Below are positions 9,804 to 18,779 of a stretch of DNA of 32,898 nt, piece by piece. The stretch comes from Prochlorococcus sp. scB243_498I20 (lineage in GTDB: Bacteria; Cyanobacteriota; Cyanobacteriia; PCC-6307; Cyanobiaceae), in assembly GCA_000635015.1 (NCBI GenBank), contig JFMR01000116.1, positions 1 to 32,898 on the forward strand, given 5' to 3'. The first letter of the stretch is position 1. Each line of letters opens with the position of its first letter. The notes beneath the pieces are model-generated. The model did not search any database, was not told the origin of the DNA, and worked only from the letters and a program-made list of their open reading frames with translations. The position numbers and the translations under genes are program-made.

Positions 9804-11087
9804 ATGAAGGTAAATATTGTGAAAAAAAGTTTATTAAAACCAAATAAAAAATTTACTCTCCTTAGTGCGTTTATCACTCTTCTAAATGATCGTTTAAGCG
9901 AAAGTATACTTTTACCCATATTACCCTCTTTTGTTTTACTTTTTGACTCTAAAGCAAGTACATATGGTTTATTATCATGCACTTACCAATTAGCTCAATT
10001 TACAGCTTCTCCTTTTATAGGACTTATGAGTGATAGATATGGAAGAAGACCTGTCACTCTTTTTTGTATTACTGGTTCAGTAATAGGAATATCAATATTA
10101 TCTTTTACAGTTCTTTTTAATTGGGCAAATTCAATAGCCACTATCCCTTTATTTTTATTATTTTTAGCAAGACTTATTGACGGTTTAAGTGGAGGGACTG
10201 CAGCTACTGCAACAACAATTCTCGCAGATATTTCAAGCCCTGAAAAAAGAGCAAAAACATTTGGTCTTATTGGTGTAGCTTTTGGTTTAAGTTTTTTCTT
10301 AGGTAATATTTTTGTTGTAATTTTTGCAAGAAATACAAATAATAATTTTATTATTCCTGTATTGATAGCCTCAATCATTCCAATAATAAATTTTCTACTT
10401 GTATTTTTTTACTTACCAGAAACCAAGCCTAATAGTAAAATGCATAAATCAAAAACTGCTTTAAAAAACCCTTTAAAAGCTCTATTTACAGTTTTCAAAG
10501 AAGAAAAGATTAAAAAATTATCATTAGCTTTTTTTATTTACTTTATTGCTTTTACTGGATTGACTAATATCCTTATATTTTTCCTCCAAGAATCTTTAAA
10601 CTGGACGACCAAAGCATCAAGCGGAACTCTTGTTGTAGTAGGAATCATTGCGATTATCGTTCAGGGAGGATTAATTGGGCCTTTAGTAAAGCAATTTGGC
10701 GAAATGCGATTAACACTTATCGGATCAGGCTTTATTCTTGTGGCTTGTTCTCTTTTAATAACTGCTCCAAAAGAAAATGCGATAATTAATATTTATTCAG
10801 CTGTTTCATTTTTAGCCGTTGGGGCAGGATTAATTACGCCTACGTTAAGAGCACTAATATCAAAGAAATTAGACGTTGATAAACAAGGGTCAATTTTAAG
10901 TAACCTTCAGGGTCTGCAGAGTCTTGGAGGGGTTTTAGGAATTGCAATGGCCGGAAGGGTTTATGATAGTTTTGGTCCTAAATCACCTTTTATAGCTGGT
11001 TCCGTTATCTTACTTTTCATGATATACCTTATTGCAGAGGGTAAAAATAATAATTCTTTTAACAATCAAAATTCCAATGAATCTTAA
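9804..11087 (+). CDS. Major facilitator superfamily transporter (drug/H+ antiporter type)
   Basis: Inner-membrane secondary transporter with about 12 hydrophobic helices over 427 residues. The loop between helices 2 and 3 carries the MFS signature DRYGRRPV (residues 77-84). Later motifs resemble the TetA-like group of drug/H+ antiporters, such as LARLIDGLSGGTAATATTILADIS after helix 4 and a central cytoplasmic loop around KTALKNPLKALFTVFKEEKIKKLS. The substrate cannot be inferred. The ATG at 9804 is likely, and a GTG at 9819 is a possible alternative. The stop overlaps the ppk start by one base (TAATG), so the two are probably co-translated. Confidence 0.87.
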   Translation: MKVNIVKKSLLKPNKKFTLLSAFITLLNDRLSESILLPILPSFVLLFDSKASTYGLLSCTYQLAQFTASPFIGLMSDRYGRRPVTLFCITGSVIGISILSFTVLFNWANSIATIPLFLLFLARLIDGLSGGTAATATTILADISSPEKRAKTFGLIGVAFGLSFFLGNIFVVIFARNTNNNFIIPVLIASIIPIINFLLVFFYLPETKPNSKMHKSKTALKNPLKALFTVFKEEKIKKLSLAFFIYFIAFTGLTNILIFFLQESLNWTTKASSGTLVVVGIIAIIVQGGLIGPLVKQFGEMRLTLIGSGFILVACSLLITAPKENAIINIYSAVSFLAVGAGLITPTLRALISKKLDVDKQGSILSNLQGLQSLGGVLGIAMAGRVYDSFGPKSPFIAGSVILLFMIYLIAEGKNNNSFNNQNSNES

Positions 11088-13165
11088 TGAAAAGCCAGGC
11101 TGATGTTTTTATTAATAGAGAATTAAGTTGGATTGAATTCAATAAAAGAGTTCTCCTAACTGGTATGGAAAAGGATTACAAAATCCTAGATAAAGTAAAA
11201 TTTTGTTCAATTTTTAGTAATAATTTAGATGAATTTTTTATGGTAAGGGTAGCTTCATTAAAAGCTCAAGTTGAAGCAGGAATTACTAAAAAAAGCATTG
11301 ATGGATTAACCCCTAAAGAGCAATTAACAAAAATCAACGAAGAAGTAAAAAAATTAACTAGTCTTCAAGAAAACTATGTAAATAATGAATTAAGTAATGA
11401 TTTAAAAGAAGAAGGTGTAATTTTAAAAAAATATAGGGATCTAACTGAAAATCAAAAAAATTGGTGCAATAACTATTTTACTTCATCTATTTTCCCTTTA
11501 TTAACCCCATTAGTTGTTGATCCAGCACATCCATTTCCTTTTATAAGTAATTTAAGTCTAAATTTAGCAGCTCTAATTAGGGATGGGGAAGATTCTAAAA
11601 ATCAGTTTGTCAGAGTAAAAATCCCAACAAAAAATATAAACCGATTTATACAAATTCCTAATGAAATTATTCAACAAGGTGATGAAAATACATATTTTTT
11701 CATAAGTGTTGAAGATTTAATTGGGAATAATATAAATATTTTATTTAACGGAATGGAATGTATAAATTACTCTTTTTTTAGAGTGACAAGAGATGCAGAT
11801 TTAGAATTAAAAGAACTTGAAGCTGATGATCTTCTTTTAGCAGTTGAACAAAGTTTGCAAAAGAGAAGATTAGGTGGAGACGTAGTTAGATTAGAAGTTG
11901 AATCGGATATGCCAGAAAATATTCTGAAATTACTAATTGAAAGTATCTCAATACAAAAAGAGTATATTTACTTTTGCAAAAGTTTTTTAGGCCTTGACGA
12001 TTTGAATCAGCTTACAAAAATCAATAGAGATGATTTAAAAGAAAATCTACAAATTGGGAAAACTCACCTAGAATTAAAAAGTTTAGATATACCTTCAAGT
12101 AAAAACCACAATTCTATTTTTAATATACTTAGAAAAAAAAATATTCTGCTTCATCATCCTTACGACTTATTTAAAACTTCAGTTGAAGAATTTATAAACA
12201 ACGCAGCTGATGATCCACTTGTAATGGCTATAAAAATTACACTATATCGAGTGTCTAAGGATTCGCCTATCATCGCAGCCTTAATGAGAGCTGCAGAGAA
12301 CGGGAAAGAAGTAATGACTCTTGTTGAACTAAAAGCAAGATTTGATGAAGACAATAATATTCAATGGGCAAAACAACTTGAACAAGCTGGAATTCATGTT
12401 GTATATGGAATTATAGGATTTAAAACACATACAAAAATAGCTTTAGTAGTAAGAAAAGAAAAAGGACGATTAAGGAATTATTTCCATATTGGAACAGGAA
12501 ATTATAACTCTAATACTTCAAAGCTTTATACAGATTTAGGATTACTTTCAACTGATACTGATATTGCATCTGATTTACTTGAGTTATTTAACTACTTATC
12601 AGGTTTTTCTAAACAAAAAAGTTATCAAAAATTATTAGTTTCTCCCTCATCGATGAGAGAGAAATTTATATTTTTGATAAAGAGAGAAATTAAAAATGCA
12701 GAGGAAGGCAAAAAAGCAGAAATAATTGCAAAAATGAATTCTTTGGTAGACCCAGAAATAATTAAACTTCTTTATTTGGCTTCAAACTCAGGTGTAAAAA
12801 TTAGCCTAATCATAAGAGGTATTTGTTGCTTATATCCCCAAAGAAAAAATTTAAGTGAAAATATTAAAGTCATAAGCATTATTGGCCACTTTCTTGAACA
12901 CTCAAGAATTTTTTGGTTTTGCAATAACGGTGATAATGAGGTTTTTATTGGGAGTGCTGATTGGATGAGACGGAATCTTGATAGAAGAATAGAAGCTATT
13001 ACTCCAATAGAGGATTATGAATTGAAATCTAAAATATACTCACTTTTGCAAACCTACATTAAAGATGATTACTTTTCTTGGATAATGAAGGAAGATGGTT
13101 CTTATTCGAAATATGAATTAGATTCATCGGATAATCGTTCGCAAATTGACCTCGTAGAAAAATAA
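11087..13165 (+). CDS. ppk1: Polyphosphate kinase 1
   Basis: Reversibly polymerises the gamma phosphate of ATP into polyphosphate, a phosphate and stress reserve. The 692-residue length and domain order fit PPK1. The N-terminal domain has INRELSWIEFNKRVL and FSNNLDEFFMVRVASLK. The head domain contains PFPFISNLSLNLA. The two phospholipase D-like catalytic domains follow. His448 in GFKTHTKIALVVRKE matches the autophosphorylated histidine, and His605 in EHSRIFWF matches the second essential histidine. YFHIGTGNYN and GSADWMRRNLDRRIE are also present. It follows the MFS gene with a one-base overlap. The sigma-factor leader comes after it. Confidence 0.96.
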   Translation: MKSQADVFINRELSWIEFNKRVLLTGMEKDYKILDKVKFCSIFSNNLDEFFMVRVASLKAQVEAGITKKSIDGLTPKEQLTKINEEVKKLTSLQENYVNNELSNDLKEEGVILKKYRDLTENQKNWCNNYFTSSIFPLLTPLVVDPAHPFPFISNLSLNLAALIRDGEDSKNQFVRVKIPTKNINRFIQIPNEIIQQGDENTYFFISVEDLIGNNINILFNGMECINYSFFRVTRDADLELKELEADDLLLAVEQSLQKRRLGGDVVRLEVESDMPENILKLLIESISIQKEYIYFCKSFLGLDDLNQLTKINRDDLKENLQIGKTHLELKSLDIPSSKNHNSIFNILRKKNILLHHPYDLFKTSVEEFINNAADDPLVMAIKITLYRVSKDSPIIAALMRAAENGKEVMTLVELKARFDEDNNIQWAKQLEQAGIHVVYGIIGFKTHTKIALVVRKEKGRLRNYFHIGTGNYNSNTSKLYTDLGLLSTDTDIASDLLELFNYLSGFSKQKSYQKLLVSPSSMREKFIFLIKREIKNAEEGKKAEIIAKMNSLVDPEIIKLLYLASNSGVKISLIIRGICCLYPQRKNLSENIKVISIIGHFLEHSRIFWFCNNGDNEVFIGSADWMRRNLDRRIEAITPIEDYELKSKIYSLLQTYIKDDYFSWIMKEDGSYSKYELDSSDNRSQIDLVEK

Positions 13166-13231
13166 AATTAATATTTATTTTTACAACATTTAAAAAATAC
13201 TTAAAATTTTAAATTTTTTTTAATTTTTACA

Positions 13232-13255
13232 AAATCCTTTTGTATCAAAGGATTT
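13232..13255. promoter_or_regulatory. Perfect 9-bp hairpin in the ppk/sigma-factor gap
   Basis: AAATCCTTT (13232-13240) and AAAGGATTT (13247-13255) form a perfect nine-base inverted repeat with a six-base loop, TGTATC. It lies 67 bases after ppk and about 115 bases before the sigma-factor start. No T-run follows on the plus strand, so it does not look like a standard terminator for ppk. It could be an mRNA leader stem or a dyad operator. The rest of the 207-base gap is AT-rich with no open frame or RNA gene that I recognise. Confidence 0.45.
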
Positions 13256-13358
13256 CAGGAAATAAGCATTTATAAAAAAATTTTTGTCTTTAAAATTTCA
13301 ACGTAAAAGTAGTTTTTATTTCAATTTCAGTGCTAGCTTTTTAAAAAATCCATTATTT

Positions 13359-13364
13359 AGGAGG
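13359..13364 (+). promoter_or_regulatory. Strong Shine-Dalgarno for the sigma-factor gene
   Basis: AGGAGG lies five bases before GTG 13370 and eight bases before ATG 13373. The two starts are adjacent codons. The eight-base spacing favours the ATG. Perfect sites like this are rare in this window. Confidence 0.7.
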
Positions 13365-13372
13365 CCAGGGTG

Positions 13373-14392
13373 ATGGGGATCCCTCTGGAATCTGCGAAAA
13401 GCTCTTCAAATAATAATTTTGATGAGCCAAGATTACCAAACACCGCGGGCAAGTCTCGCAAATCGAAATCCAGTCTTACGGCAAAACAAAGCCAAAAAAA
13501 ATCTGGCAGACTAGCGTCCGATTCTATTGGCTATTACTTAAGTAGCATTGGAAGAGTACCTCTTTTGACTCCAGCAGAGGAAATAGAGTTAGCTCATCAT
13601 GTTCAAAACATGAAAAAGTTGCTACAAATTCCTGAAACTGATAGAACGCAACGAAATCTTTATCAAATCAAGATTGGCAAAAGAGCCAGAGATAGAATGA
13701 TGGCAGCTAATCTAAGGCTTGTTGTCTCAGTTGCAAAAAAATACCAAAACCAAGGACTTGAATTATTAGATCTTGTCCAGGAAGGAGCTATTGGCCTTGA
13801 AAGAGCTGTAGATAAATTTGATCCTGCTATGGGATATAAATTCTCAACTTATGCTTACTGGTGGATTAGGCAAGGAATGACAAGGGCTATTGATAACAGT
13901 GCAAGAACAATCCGTTTGCCTATTCACATAAGTGAAAAGTTATCCAAAATGAGAAGAGTCTCTAGAGAATTATCACATAAATTTGGTAGACAACCTACTA
14001 GATTGGAAATGGCAAATGAAATGGGAATTGATCAAAAAGATTTAGAGGATTTAATTTCGCAGAGTGCTCCTTGTGCTTCCCTAGATGCTCACGCAAGAGG
14101 GGAAGAAGATAGAAGTACTCTAGGTGAACTAATACCCGATCCAAACTGTGAAGATCTTATGGAAGGTATGGATAGAACTATTCAAAAAGAGCATTTAGGA
14201 ACCTGGCTTTCTCAATTAAATGAAAGAGAACAAAAAATAATGAAGCTTAGATTTGGCTTAGATGGTGCAGAACCATTAACACTCGCAGAAATAGGAAGAC
14301 AAATTAATGTTTCACGAGAAAGGGTAAGGCAACTAGAAGCTAAAGCAATATTAAAACTTAGAGTAATGACAACTCATCAAAAAGCAGCTTAA
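13373..14392 (+). CDS. Group 2 sigma-70 family RNA polymerase sigma factor
   Basis: Directs RNA polymerase to promoters. The protein (339 residues from ATG 13373, 340 from GTG 13370) has a disordered, Ser/Lys-rich N-terminus of about 50 residues. Region 1.2 follows (DSIGYYLSSIGRVPLLTPAEEIELAHHVQ), then region 2 with NLRLVVSVAKKYQNQGLELLDLVQEG and FSTYAYWWIRQGMTRAI. Region 3 has RLPIHISEKLSKM, and region 4 has the helix-turn-helix TLAEIGRQINVSRERVRQL (about 304-322). The lack of a long charged region 1.1 and the YYLSSIGRVPLLT version of region 1.2 suggest a group 2 (non-essential RpoD-like) factor rather than the principal one. That ranking is by memory of cyanobacterial sigma factors, so no symbol is given. 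No anti-sigma gene is adjacent. Confidence 0.9.
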   Translation: MGIPLESAKSSSNNNFDEPRLPNTAGKSRKSKSSLTAKQSQKKSGRLASDSIGYYLSSIGRVPLLTPAEEIELAHHVQNMKKLLQIPETDRTQRNLYQIKIGKRARDRMMAANLRLVVSVAKKYQNQGLELLDLVQEGAIGLERAVDKFDPAMGYKFSTYAYWWIRQGMTRAIDNSARTIRLPIHISEKLSKMRRVSRELSHKFGRQPTRLEMANEMGIDQKDLEDLISQSAPCASLDAHARGEEDRSTLGELIPDPNCEDLMEGMDRTIQKEHLGTWLSQLNEREQKIMKLRFGLDGAEPLTLAEIGRQINVSRERVRQLEAKAILKLRVMTTHQKAA

Positions 14393-14397
14393 TAAAA

Positions 14398-15039
14398 TTG
14401 ATAAAATTTACAGTAATTTTATTATATTTATTTTCAATTTTTTTAATATCAATAGTTTTTAAAAAATATAATGAAGATAGCAAAGAAATCGTCAGAAAAA
14501 TAATACATATTGGAATAGGACCTTTAATACCAATTGCTCAATTTTTAAAAATTAATCAAAACTCTGCTCTAATTTTTACAGGAATTGTTTCATTAATGGT
14601 TTTCATCAATTACACCTATAAATTATTTCCAACAATTGAGGATGTGGAGAGAAAAAGTTATGGAACATTATTTTATTGTCTAAGTTTATTTATTTTGATT
14701 TATCTTTTCTGGGATACAGATCCATATGCATTAATGAGTGGATTTTTCATAATGACTTTTGGCGATGGATTAGCTGGGTTAATTGGAAAAAGCTTTAACT
14801 CAAAGAGTTGGATTTTTTTTAAACAAAAAAAATCTTTATATGGAACTATGACAATGTTTTTAACAAGTTTGATAGTTGTTTTCTCAATAGGCTACGCCAA
14901 ACAAAATAGTTTAAATTTGAATTATTTTACGATAGCTTTTTTTGCGACTTTTCTCGAACAATTTAGTGTTTTAGGAATAGATAATTTCATTGTTCCAATA
15001 TCCTCAGCATTATTTTTTAATTTTTTTATAACTAGTTAA
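14398..15039 (+). CDS. Phytol/dolichol kinase-like membrane protein
   Basis: Polytopic membrane protein of about 213 residues and six to seven hydrophobic helices. It carries the hallmarks of the CTP-dependent polyprenol kinase family (VTE5/VTE6, dolichol kinase): RKIIHIGIG near residue 34, SYGTLFY in the middle, and the DG motif TFGDGLAGLIGKSF followed by KKSLYGTMTMF. In phototrophs such enzymes phosphorylate phytol released from chlorophyll for tocopherol or chlorophyll salvage. The exact substrate is inference. The start is probably TTG 14398, five bases after the sigma-factor stop, since no ATG occurs before the conserved N-terminal helix. The 3' end overlaps the DAHP synthase gene by eight bases on the opposite strand. 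Confidence 0.78.
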   Translation: MIKFTVILLYLFSIFLISIVFKKYNEDSKEIVRKIIHIGIGPLIPIAQFLKINQNSALIFTGIVSLMVFINYTYKLFPTIEDVERKSYGTLFYCLSLFILIYLFWDTDPYALMSGFFIMTFGDGLAGLIGKSFNSKSWIFFKQKKSLYGTMTMFLTSLIVVFSIGYAKQNSLNLNYFTIAFFATFLEQFSVLGIDNFIVPISSALFFNFFITS

Positions 15040-16099
15040 GTGAACTGTATAAAATAGCGAGTAGATCTTTTGTTGTTTCTATATCTATACATGCATCTGT
15101 GATGCTTCTGCCAAACTGGAGATCTTCTTTTTTTAAAAGTTTTTGATTTCCCTCCTTCAAATGACTTTCAAGCATAACTCCTAAAATATTTTTTTCACCA
15201 TTACTAATTTGAGAAGCTATGTTTTTTAGCACTTCCGACTGTTTTCGGAAGTCTTTATTTGAATTTCCATGACTACAATCAATCATCACTTTATGGGGAA
15301 GACTACATTGCCTCAATTCAGCAGAAATTCTTTTCACATGATCACTTTCGAAATTTGGGCCTTTTGAACCGCCCCTTAAAACTATATGTCCATCTGGATT
15401 TCCAGTAGTATTAACTATAGAAGCCATTCCATTTTCATTTACACCTAAGAAATGATGAGATTTTGAAGCTGACTGCATTGCATTAATTGCAGTAGTAAAA
15501 GAACCATCCGTTCCATTTTTAAAGCCTATAGGCATTGATAATCCTGATGCCATTTCCCTATGAGTTTGACTTTCTGTAGTCCTCGCTCCTATGGCTGTCC
15601 AACTTATTAAATCGGCTATGTATTGAGGAACAATTGGATCTAGTAATTCTGTAGCAGAAGGAATGCCACGAGTTGCTAAATATGAAAGCAAACTTCTTGC
15701 CCTTCTTAAACCAGTATTAATATCATAAGAATCATCTAAATGAGGATCATTTATCAATCCCTTCCAACCAATAGTTGTTCTCGGTTTTTCAAAATATACT
15801 CTCATGATAATTTCTAATTTATCTTTATAAATTTCTCGGAAATTTTGAATATATTTTGAGTATTCCTTCGCCGCCTCAAGATCATGAATTGAACATGGAC
15901 CCACAATTACTAAGAGCTTCTGATCATTATGATGCAAAATATTTTGTATCGATCTTCTTGTTTTAGAAACTGTATTAGCAGAGGCGTGATCTAAAGGTAT
16001 ATCATTATGTAATCTGCTTGGAGGTATTAATGGACGTGTTTCAACAACATGTAAATCTGATGTCTTTTCTAAAGCTGAATTATTTGATGATGTCGTCAT
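15032..16099 (-). CDS. 3-deoxy-7-phosphoheptulonate (DAHP) synthase, class I
   Basis: Condenses phosphoenolpyruvate and erythrose 4-phosphate, the first committed step of the shikimate pathway. The 355-residue protein matches the class I-alpha (E. coli AroF/AroG/AroH) form: LLVIVGPCSIHD near residues 63-74, MRVYFEKPRTTIGWKGLINDP, GARTTESQTHREMASGLSMP and GFKNGTDGS, HIVLRGG, and MIDCSHGNSNK. The short N-terminal extension is where class I-alpha enzymes bind aromatic amino acids, so feedback inhibition is likely, but which effector cannot be read. The ATG at 16099 is well placed. The gene is transcribed away from acnB across a 97-base gap, and aroE is about 8 kb away. Confidence 0.94.
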   Translation of the reverse strand: MTTSSNNSALEKTSDLHVVETRPLIPPSRLHNDIPLDHASANTVSKTRRSIQNILHHNDQKLLVIVGPCSIHDLEAAKEYSKYIQNFREIYKDKLEIIMRVYFEKPRTTIGWKGLINDPHLDDSYDINTGLRRARSLLSYLATRGIPSATELLDPIVPQYIADLISWTAIGARTTESQTHREMASGLSMPIGFKNGTDGSFTTAINAMQSASKSHHFLGVNENGMASIVNTTGNPDGHIVLRGGSKGPNFESDHVKRISAELRQCSLPHKVMIDCSHGNSNKDFRKQSEVLKNIASQISNGEKNILGVMLESHLKEGNQKLLKKEDLQFGRSITDACIDIETTKDLLAILYSSLN

Positions 16100-16196
16100 T
16101 GATTAATTAAGAAGTTTGAATATTTAAAAAAGCATTTATGAATACTCTCCTTTTCAATATTAAAAATAACAATAGATTAGGCATTAAACCTTACTA

Positions 16197-18770
16197 ATGA
16201 AGAATTTGGAAACATTGCTAAAAGATTATGCAGATCACGTAGCTGAAAGAGCTACCAAAGGTATACCTCCTTTACCTTTAAATGCTGAGCAAACAAATTG
16301 TATTACAAAATTATTAGAACAAGGTAGTACTTACGATTCATCTTATTTACTTGATTTACTAATAAATAGAGTACCACCAGGAGTTGATGAGGCTGCTTAT
16401 GTAAAAGCAAGCTGGCTTACGGCTATTGTTAATTCCGAAAAATATTGCAAATCAATTAATCCCGAAAAAGCAATTGAAATATTAGGAACAATGATAGGTG
16501 GATACAATGTAAATTCTTTGGTTGAAATACTTAAAGGAGAAAATAGTTTACTTGCAAAAAAAGCGTCAGAAGTTTTAAAAAATATTATTCTTGTTTACGA
16601 CTCAGCTAATGAAATTTATGAATTATCTCAAAATAATATTTATGCAAAGGAGGTTGTAAATAGTTGGGCAAATGCAGAATGGTTCATAAGTAAAAAAGTT
16701 CTGGAGAAAGAGATTACTTGTTTAGTATTTAAAGTTGACGGTGAGACAAACACAGACGACTTATCTCCAGCTGTTCATGCAACAACACGCCCGGATATTC
16801 CTATGCATGCATTAGCTATGTTGGAATTTAAAAAACCTGATGGACTTAAGATTCTTAATAATTTAAAAAAGCAAAATTTACCAATAGCTTATGTTGGAGA
16901 TGTTGTTGGAACAGGTAGTTCTAGAAAATCTGCTATTAATTCACTGATTTGGCATATAGGAGAAGATATCCCTTTTGTCCCCAACAAAAAAACAGGGGGA
17001 ATAATAATTGGTAGCAAAATAGCTCCAATTTTCTTTAATACTGCACAAGATTCAGGAGCTATACCTATAGAAGCTGACGTATCCAATATGAAAACAGGAG
17101 ATCTTATTAAAATATATCCTTATAAAGGTACTATTAAAAAAATTGAAAAAAATTCAAATATTGAAGAATTAATAAGCAAATTTGACTTGTATCCATCAAC
17201 TCTTGCTGATGAAATTCAAGCTGGCGGAAGAATTAATCTTATGATTGGAAGATCTCTTACGGACAAAATTAGAAACAAGTTAGATTATCAACCAAGTGAA
17301 ATATTTACCAGACCGCAAAATCCAACCGAAAGTAGTGCGGGCTTTACTCAAGCTCAAAAAATAGTAGGCAAAGCATGCGGTTTGGATGGAATTAGGCCAG
17401 GAATGACCTGTGAGCCGATTATGACCACAGTTGGTAGTCAAGATACTACTGGGCCAATGACTAGAGATGAATTGAAAGAACTAGCTTGTTTAGGATTTAC
17501 TGCAGATTTAGTAATGCAAAGTTTTTGTCATACAGCTGCATATCCTAAACCAGTAGACCTAGTTACCCATAAAGAATTACCTGATTTTATATCTCAAAGA
17601 GGTGGAGTAGCTCTTAAGCCTGGAGACGGCATAATACACAGCTGGCTTAACAGAATGCTTCTGCCTGATACTGTTGGCACAGGTGGAGATAGTCATACAA
17701 GATTTCCTCTTGGCATTTCATTCCCTGGAGGCTCGGGCATTGTTGCCTTTGCCGCTGCAATAGGATCAATGCCATTAAATATGCCGGAATCTGTATTGGT
17801 TAAATTTAAGGGAGAATTATTACCAGGAATTACCCTTAGAGATTTAGTAAATGCAATCCCTCTCTTCGCAATTAAAAAAGGACTCTTAACTGTTGAGAAA
17901 GAAAATAAGAAAAATATATTCAACGGGAAAATTATGGAGATTGAGGGATTACCAAACCTAAAACTTGAACAAGCTTTTGAACTTACTGATGCTACTGCCG
18001 AACGCTCGTGCGCTGGCAGCACAATACTTTTATCCCAAGAAACTGTTAAAGAATACTTAAGAAGCAATATTTGCCTTCTAGAAAAAATGATCGAGAGCAA
18101 TTATGAAGATTCAAAATCGATTTCAAGAAGAATAAATGATATGAAAAATTGGTTAAAAAAACCATCATTAATTCAACCAGATTCAAACGCTCAGTATGAA
18201 GAAATCATTGAAATTGATTTAGCAAAAGTAACACAGCCTATAGTTGCTTGCCCTAATGATCCAGATAATGTAAAAGAAATCACTGATGTTGCAAATACAA
18301 ATATAGACGAGGTTTTTATAGGTTCTTGCATGACAAATATTGGTCATTACAGGGCAGCTGCAAAAGTTCTTGAAGGTGTGCAAAATTTAAAAGCAAAATT
18401 ATGGATTTGTCCACCAACAAAAATGGATGAAGAAACTCTAAAAGCCGAAGGCTACTATAAAATATTCGAAGATTGTGGTGCAAGATTAGAATTGCCAGGC
18501 TGCTCTTTATGTATGGGAAACCAAGCTAGAGTAGATGAAGGTTCTGTGGTATTTTCAACTAGTACAAGAAATTTTGACAATAGACTTGGCAAGAATGCTC
18601 AAGTATTTTTAGGGAGTGCAGAATTAGCAGCAGTTTGCGCACTGCTTGGAAAAATACCTGAAATAGAAGAATATCAGGATATTACTAAAAATAAAATTAA
18701 TCCATATTCAGAGGAACTTTATCGTTATCTTCAATTTGATGAAATAAACGATTTCAGCTTGTCAAAGTAA
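16197..18770 (+). CDS. acnB: Aconitate hydratase B
   Basis: [4Fe-4S] enzyme that interconverts citrate and isocitrate and may also act on 2-methylisocitrate. At 857 residues it has the AcnB order, with the swivel domain ahead of the core rather than at the C-terminus as in AcnA. A HEAT-like N-terminal domain (about 1-155) comes first, then the swivel domain with YVGDVVGTGSSRKSAINS, then the catalytic core from about 375, with GTGGDSHTRFPLGISFPGGSG. The cluster ligands are Cys711 (GSCMTNIGHYRAA), Cys769 and Cys772 (GCSLCMGNQARV). The ATG at 16197 has no Shine-Dalgarno sequence. The ClC gene starts 10 bases after the stop. Confidence 0.97.
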   Translation: MKNLETLLKDYADHVAERATKGIPPLPLNAEQTNCITKLLEQGSTYDSSYLLDLLINRVPPGVDEAAYVKASWLTAIVNSEKYCKSINPEKAIEILGTMIGGYNVNSLVEILKGENSLLAKKASEVLKNIILVYDSANEIYELSQNNIYAKEVVNSWANAEWFISKKVLEKEITCLVFKVDGETNTDDLSPAVHATTRPDIPMHALAMLEFKKPDGLKILNNLKKQNLPIAYVGDVVGTGSSRKSAINSLIWHIGEDIPFVPNKKTGGIIIGSKIAPIFFNTAQDSGAIPIEADVSNMKTGDLIKIYPYKGTIKKIEKNSNIEELISKFDLYPSTLADEIQAGGRINLMIGRSLTDKIRNKLDYQPSEIFTRPQNPTESSAGFTQAQKIVGKACGLDGIRPGMTCEPIMTTVGSQDTTGPMTRDELKELACLGFTADLVMQSFCHTAAYPKPVDLVTHKELPDFISQRGGVALKPGDGIIHSWLNRMLLPDTVGTGGDSHTRFPLGISFPGGSGIVAFAAAIGSMPLNMPESVLVKFKGELLPGITLRDLVNAIPLFAIKKGLLTVEKENKKNIFNGKIMEIEGLPNLKLEQAFELTDATAERSCAGSTILLSQETVKEYLRSNICLLEKMIESNYEDSKSISRRINDMKNWLKKPSLIQPDSNAQYEEIIEIDLAKVTQPIVACPNDPDNVKEITDVANTNIDEVFIGSCMTNIGHYRAAAKVLEGVQNLKAKLWICPPTKMDEETLKAEGYYKIFEDCGARLELPGCSLCMGNQARVDEGSVVFSTSTRNFDNRLGKNAQVFLGSAELAAVCALLGKIPEIEEYQDITKNKINPYSEELYRYLQFDEINDFSLSK

Positions 18771-18779
18771 TCATGGACT

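Noticed and set aside
9773..9982. 69-residue minus-strand frame at the start of the MFS gene
   Set aside because: It overlaps both cobA and the MFS coding region and has no similarity I recognise.
13195..13229. AT-only palindrome TTAAAATTTTAA followed by a T-run as the ppk terminator
   Set aside because: The stem has no G-C pairs and would be unstable. Such tracts are expected by chance in DNA this AT-rich.
17693..18100. 135-residue open frame antisense to acnB
   Set aside because: It is a shadow of the conserved acnB frame, with no start context or recognisable composition of its own. The same applies to the other long antisense frames, such as 9995-10378 in the MFS gene and 341-727 in speB.
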